Shown: piece by piece, positions 39,554 through 39,706 of the stretch | How the letters are laid out: the number at the start of each line of letters is the position of its first letter | How positions within the stretch are numbered: position 1 is the first letter of the stretch | Origin: an uncultured Elusimicrobia bacterium | Lineage (GTDB): Bacteria; Elusimicrobiota; Elusimicrobia; UBA1565; UBA9628 | Assembly (NCBI GenBank): GCA_903881545.1 | Contig: CAIRTQ010000083.1 | Location: 1 to 39,706, forward strand | Length of the DNA: 39,706 nucleotides | Direction: 5' to 3' | Translations under genes and position numbers: made by a program | Notes under the pieces: model-generated | Databases searched by the model: none | Told to the model about the DNA's origin: nothing | Seen by the model: the letters and a program-made list of their open reading frames with translations, nothing else

Positions 39554-39706
39554 AGGCCGGTCCTTTCTCTGGGTCTTCGTCCCGGCGAGTGGGTAAAAAC
39601 AGCATAAAAAACGATGTTCTCTCGAAGGAGAATCGGCTATTTTGATGGTCAAGAAATCTGGCATGATTGCTGGATGCGAAAACCCCGACGCCTCCAGGAT
39701 GCTTAC
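39554..39706. other. Window end, no assigned gene
   Basis: AAGGAG at about 39625 on the plus strand precedes an ATG near 39644 whose frame stays open to the edge. The piece is too short to call. On the minus strand the ArsR frame remains open upstream of its chosen start. Confidence 0.3.

Noticed and set aside
39644-39706. Start of a plus-strand gene at the window end
   Set aside because: Only about 20 codons are visible, with no recognisable content.

Overview
The window is a high-GC stretch (roughly two thirds G+C by eye) from a Gram-negative-type bacterium. It encodes signal peptides, a possible lipoprotein, a probable outer-membrane barrel, TatA, cytochrome bd oxidase and a BcsG-type phosphoethanolamine transferase. 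No rRNA or other strong taxonomic marker is present. Gene style, GC and many leaderless starts would fit an uncultivated lineage such as Elusimicrobiota, but that is a guess. Coding density is very high, with many 4-base ATGA/GTGA overlaps.

Layout. (1) 1-4666: an exopolysaccharide operon. It runs from the C-terminus of a PilZ-bearing, BcsA-like protein, through a BcsG split into separate membrane and catalytic genes, a second BcsG catalytic domain made as a probable lipoprotein with Ser replaced by Thr at the nucleophile, a secreted two-repeat beta-rich protein, to ExoD. (2) 4667-7464: a lower-GC island with an SGNH hydrolase interrupted by about nine and a half TPR repeats, and an unknown protein. 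(3) 7486-9694: glpK-glpF. (4) 9802-11765: a MerR-type regulator coupled to cysK, then a methyltransferase. (5) 11899-15197: an orphan antitoxin-like regulator, a nitronate monooxygenase, a frameshifted B12-type radical SAM gene and tRNA-Arg(TCT). (6) 15212-21755: a zinc-ribbon membrane protein, TatA, a PHP phosphatase, a small membrane protein, a dipeptide epimerase-like enzyme, YjbQ, a secreted phospholipase D-like protein and an NlpC/P60 peptidase. (7) 21881-25396: cydAB, an unknown exported protein and a CxxCxxCC protein. (8) 25434-29870: nucleoside and nucleobase transporters with a lipase-like hydrolase, then a HAD phosphatase. (9) 29933-35366: two paralogous secreted alpha/beta hydrolases flanking an organophosphate transporter and a periplasmic glycerophosphodiesterase, then a metallophosphoesterase. 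(10) 35397-39553: a GH63-like glycosidase, an unknown secreted protein, an RluE-like pseudouridine synthase with a coupled small protein, and an ArsR regulator.

Two themes tie the genes together. One is the building and phosphoethanolamine decoration of a cellulose-like polymer with a duplicated transferase. The other is use of phospholipid or glycerophosphodiester: secreted hydrolases, periplasmic GDPD, organophosphate import, glycerol facilitator and glycerol kinase.

A recurrent promoter form, an extended -10 such as TTGCTATMAT or TGNTANAAT, often sits exactly six or seven bases before the start codon. This predicts leaderless mRNAs for at least six genes.
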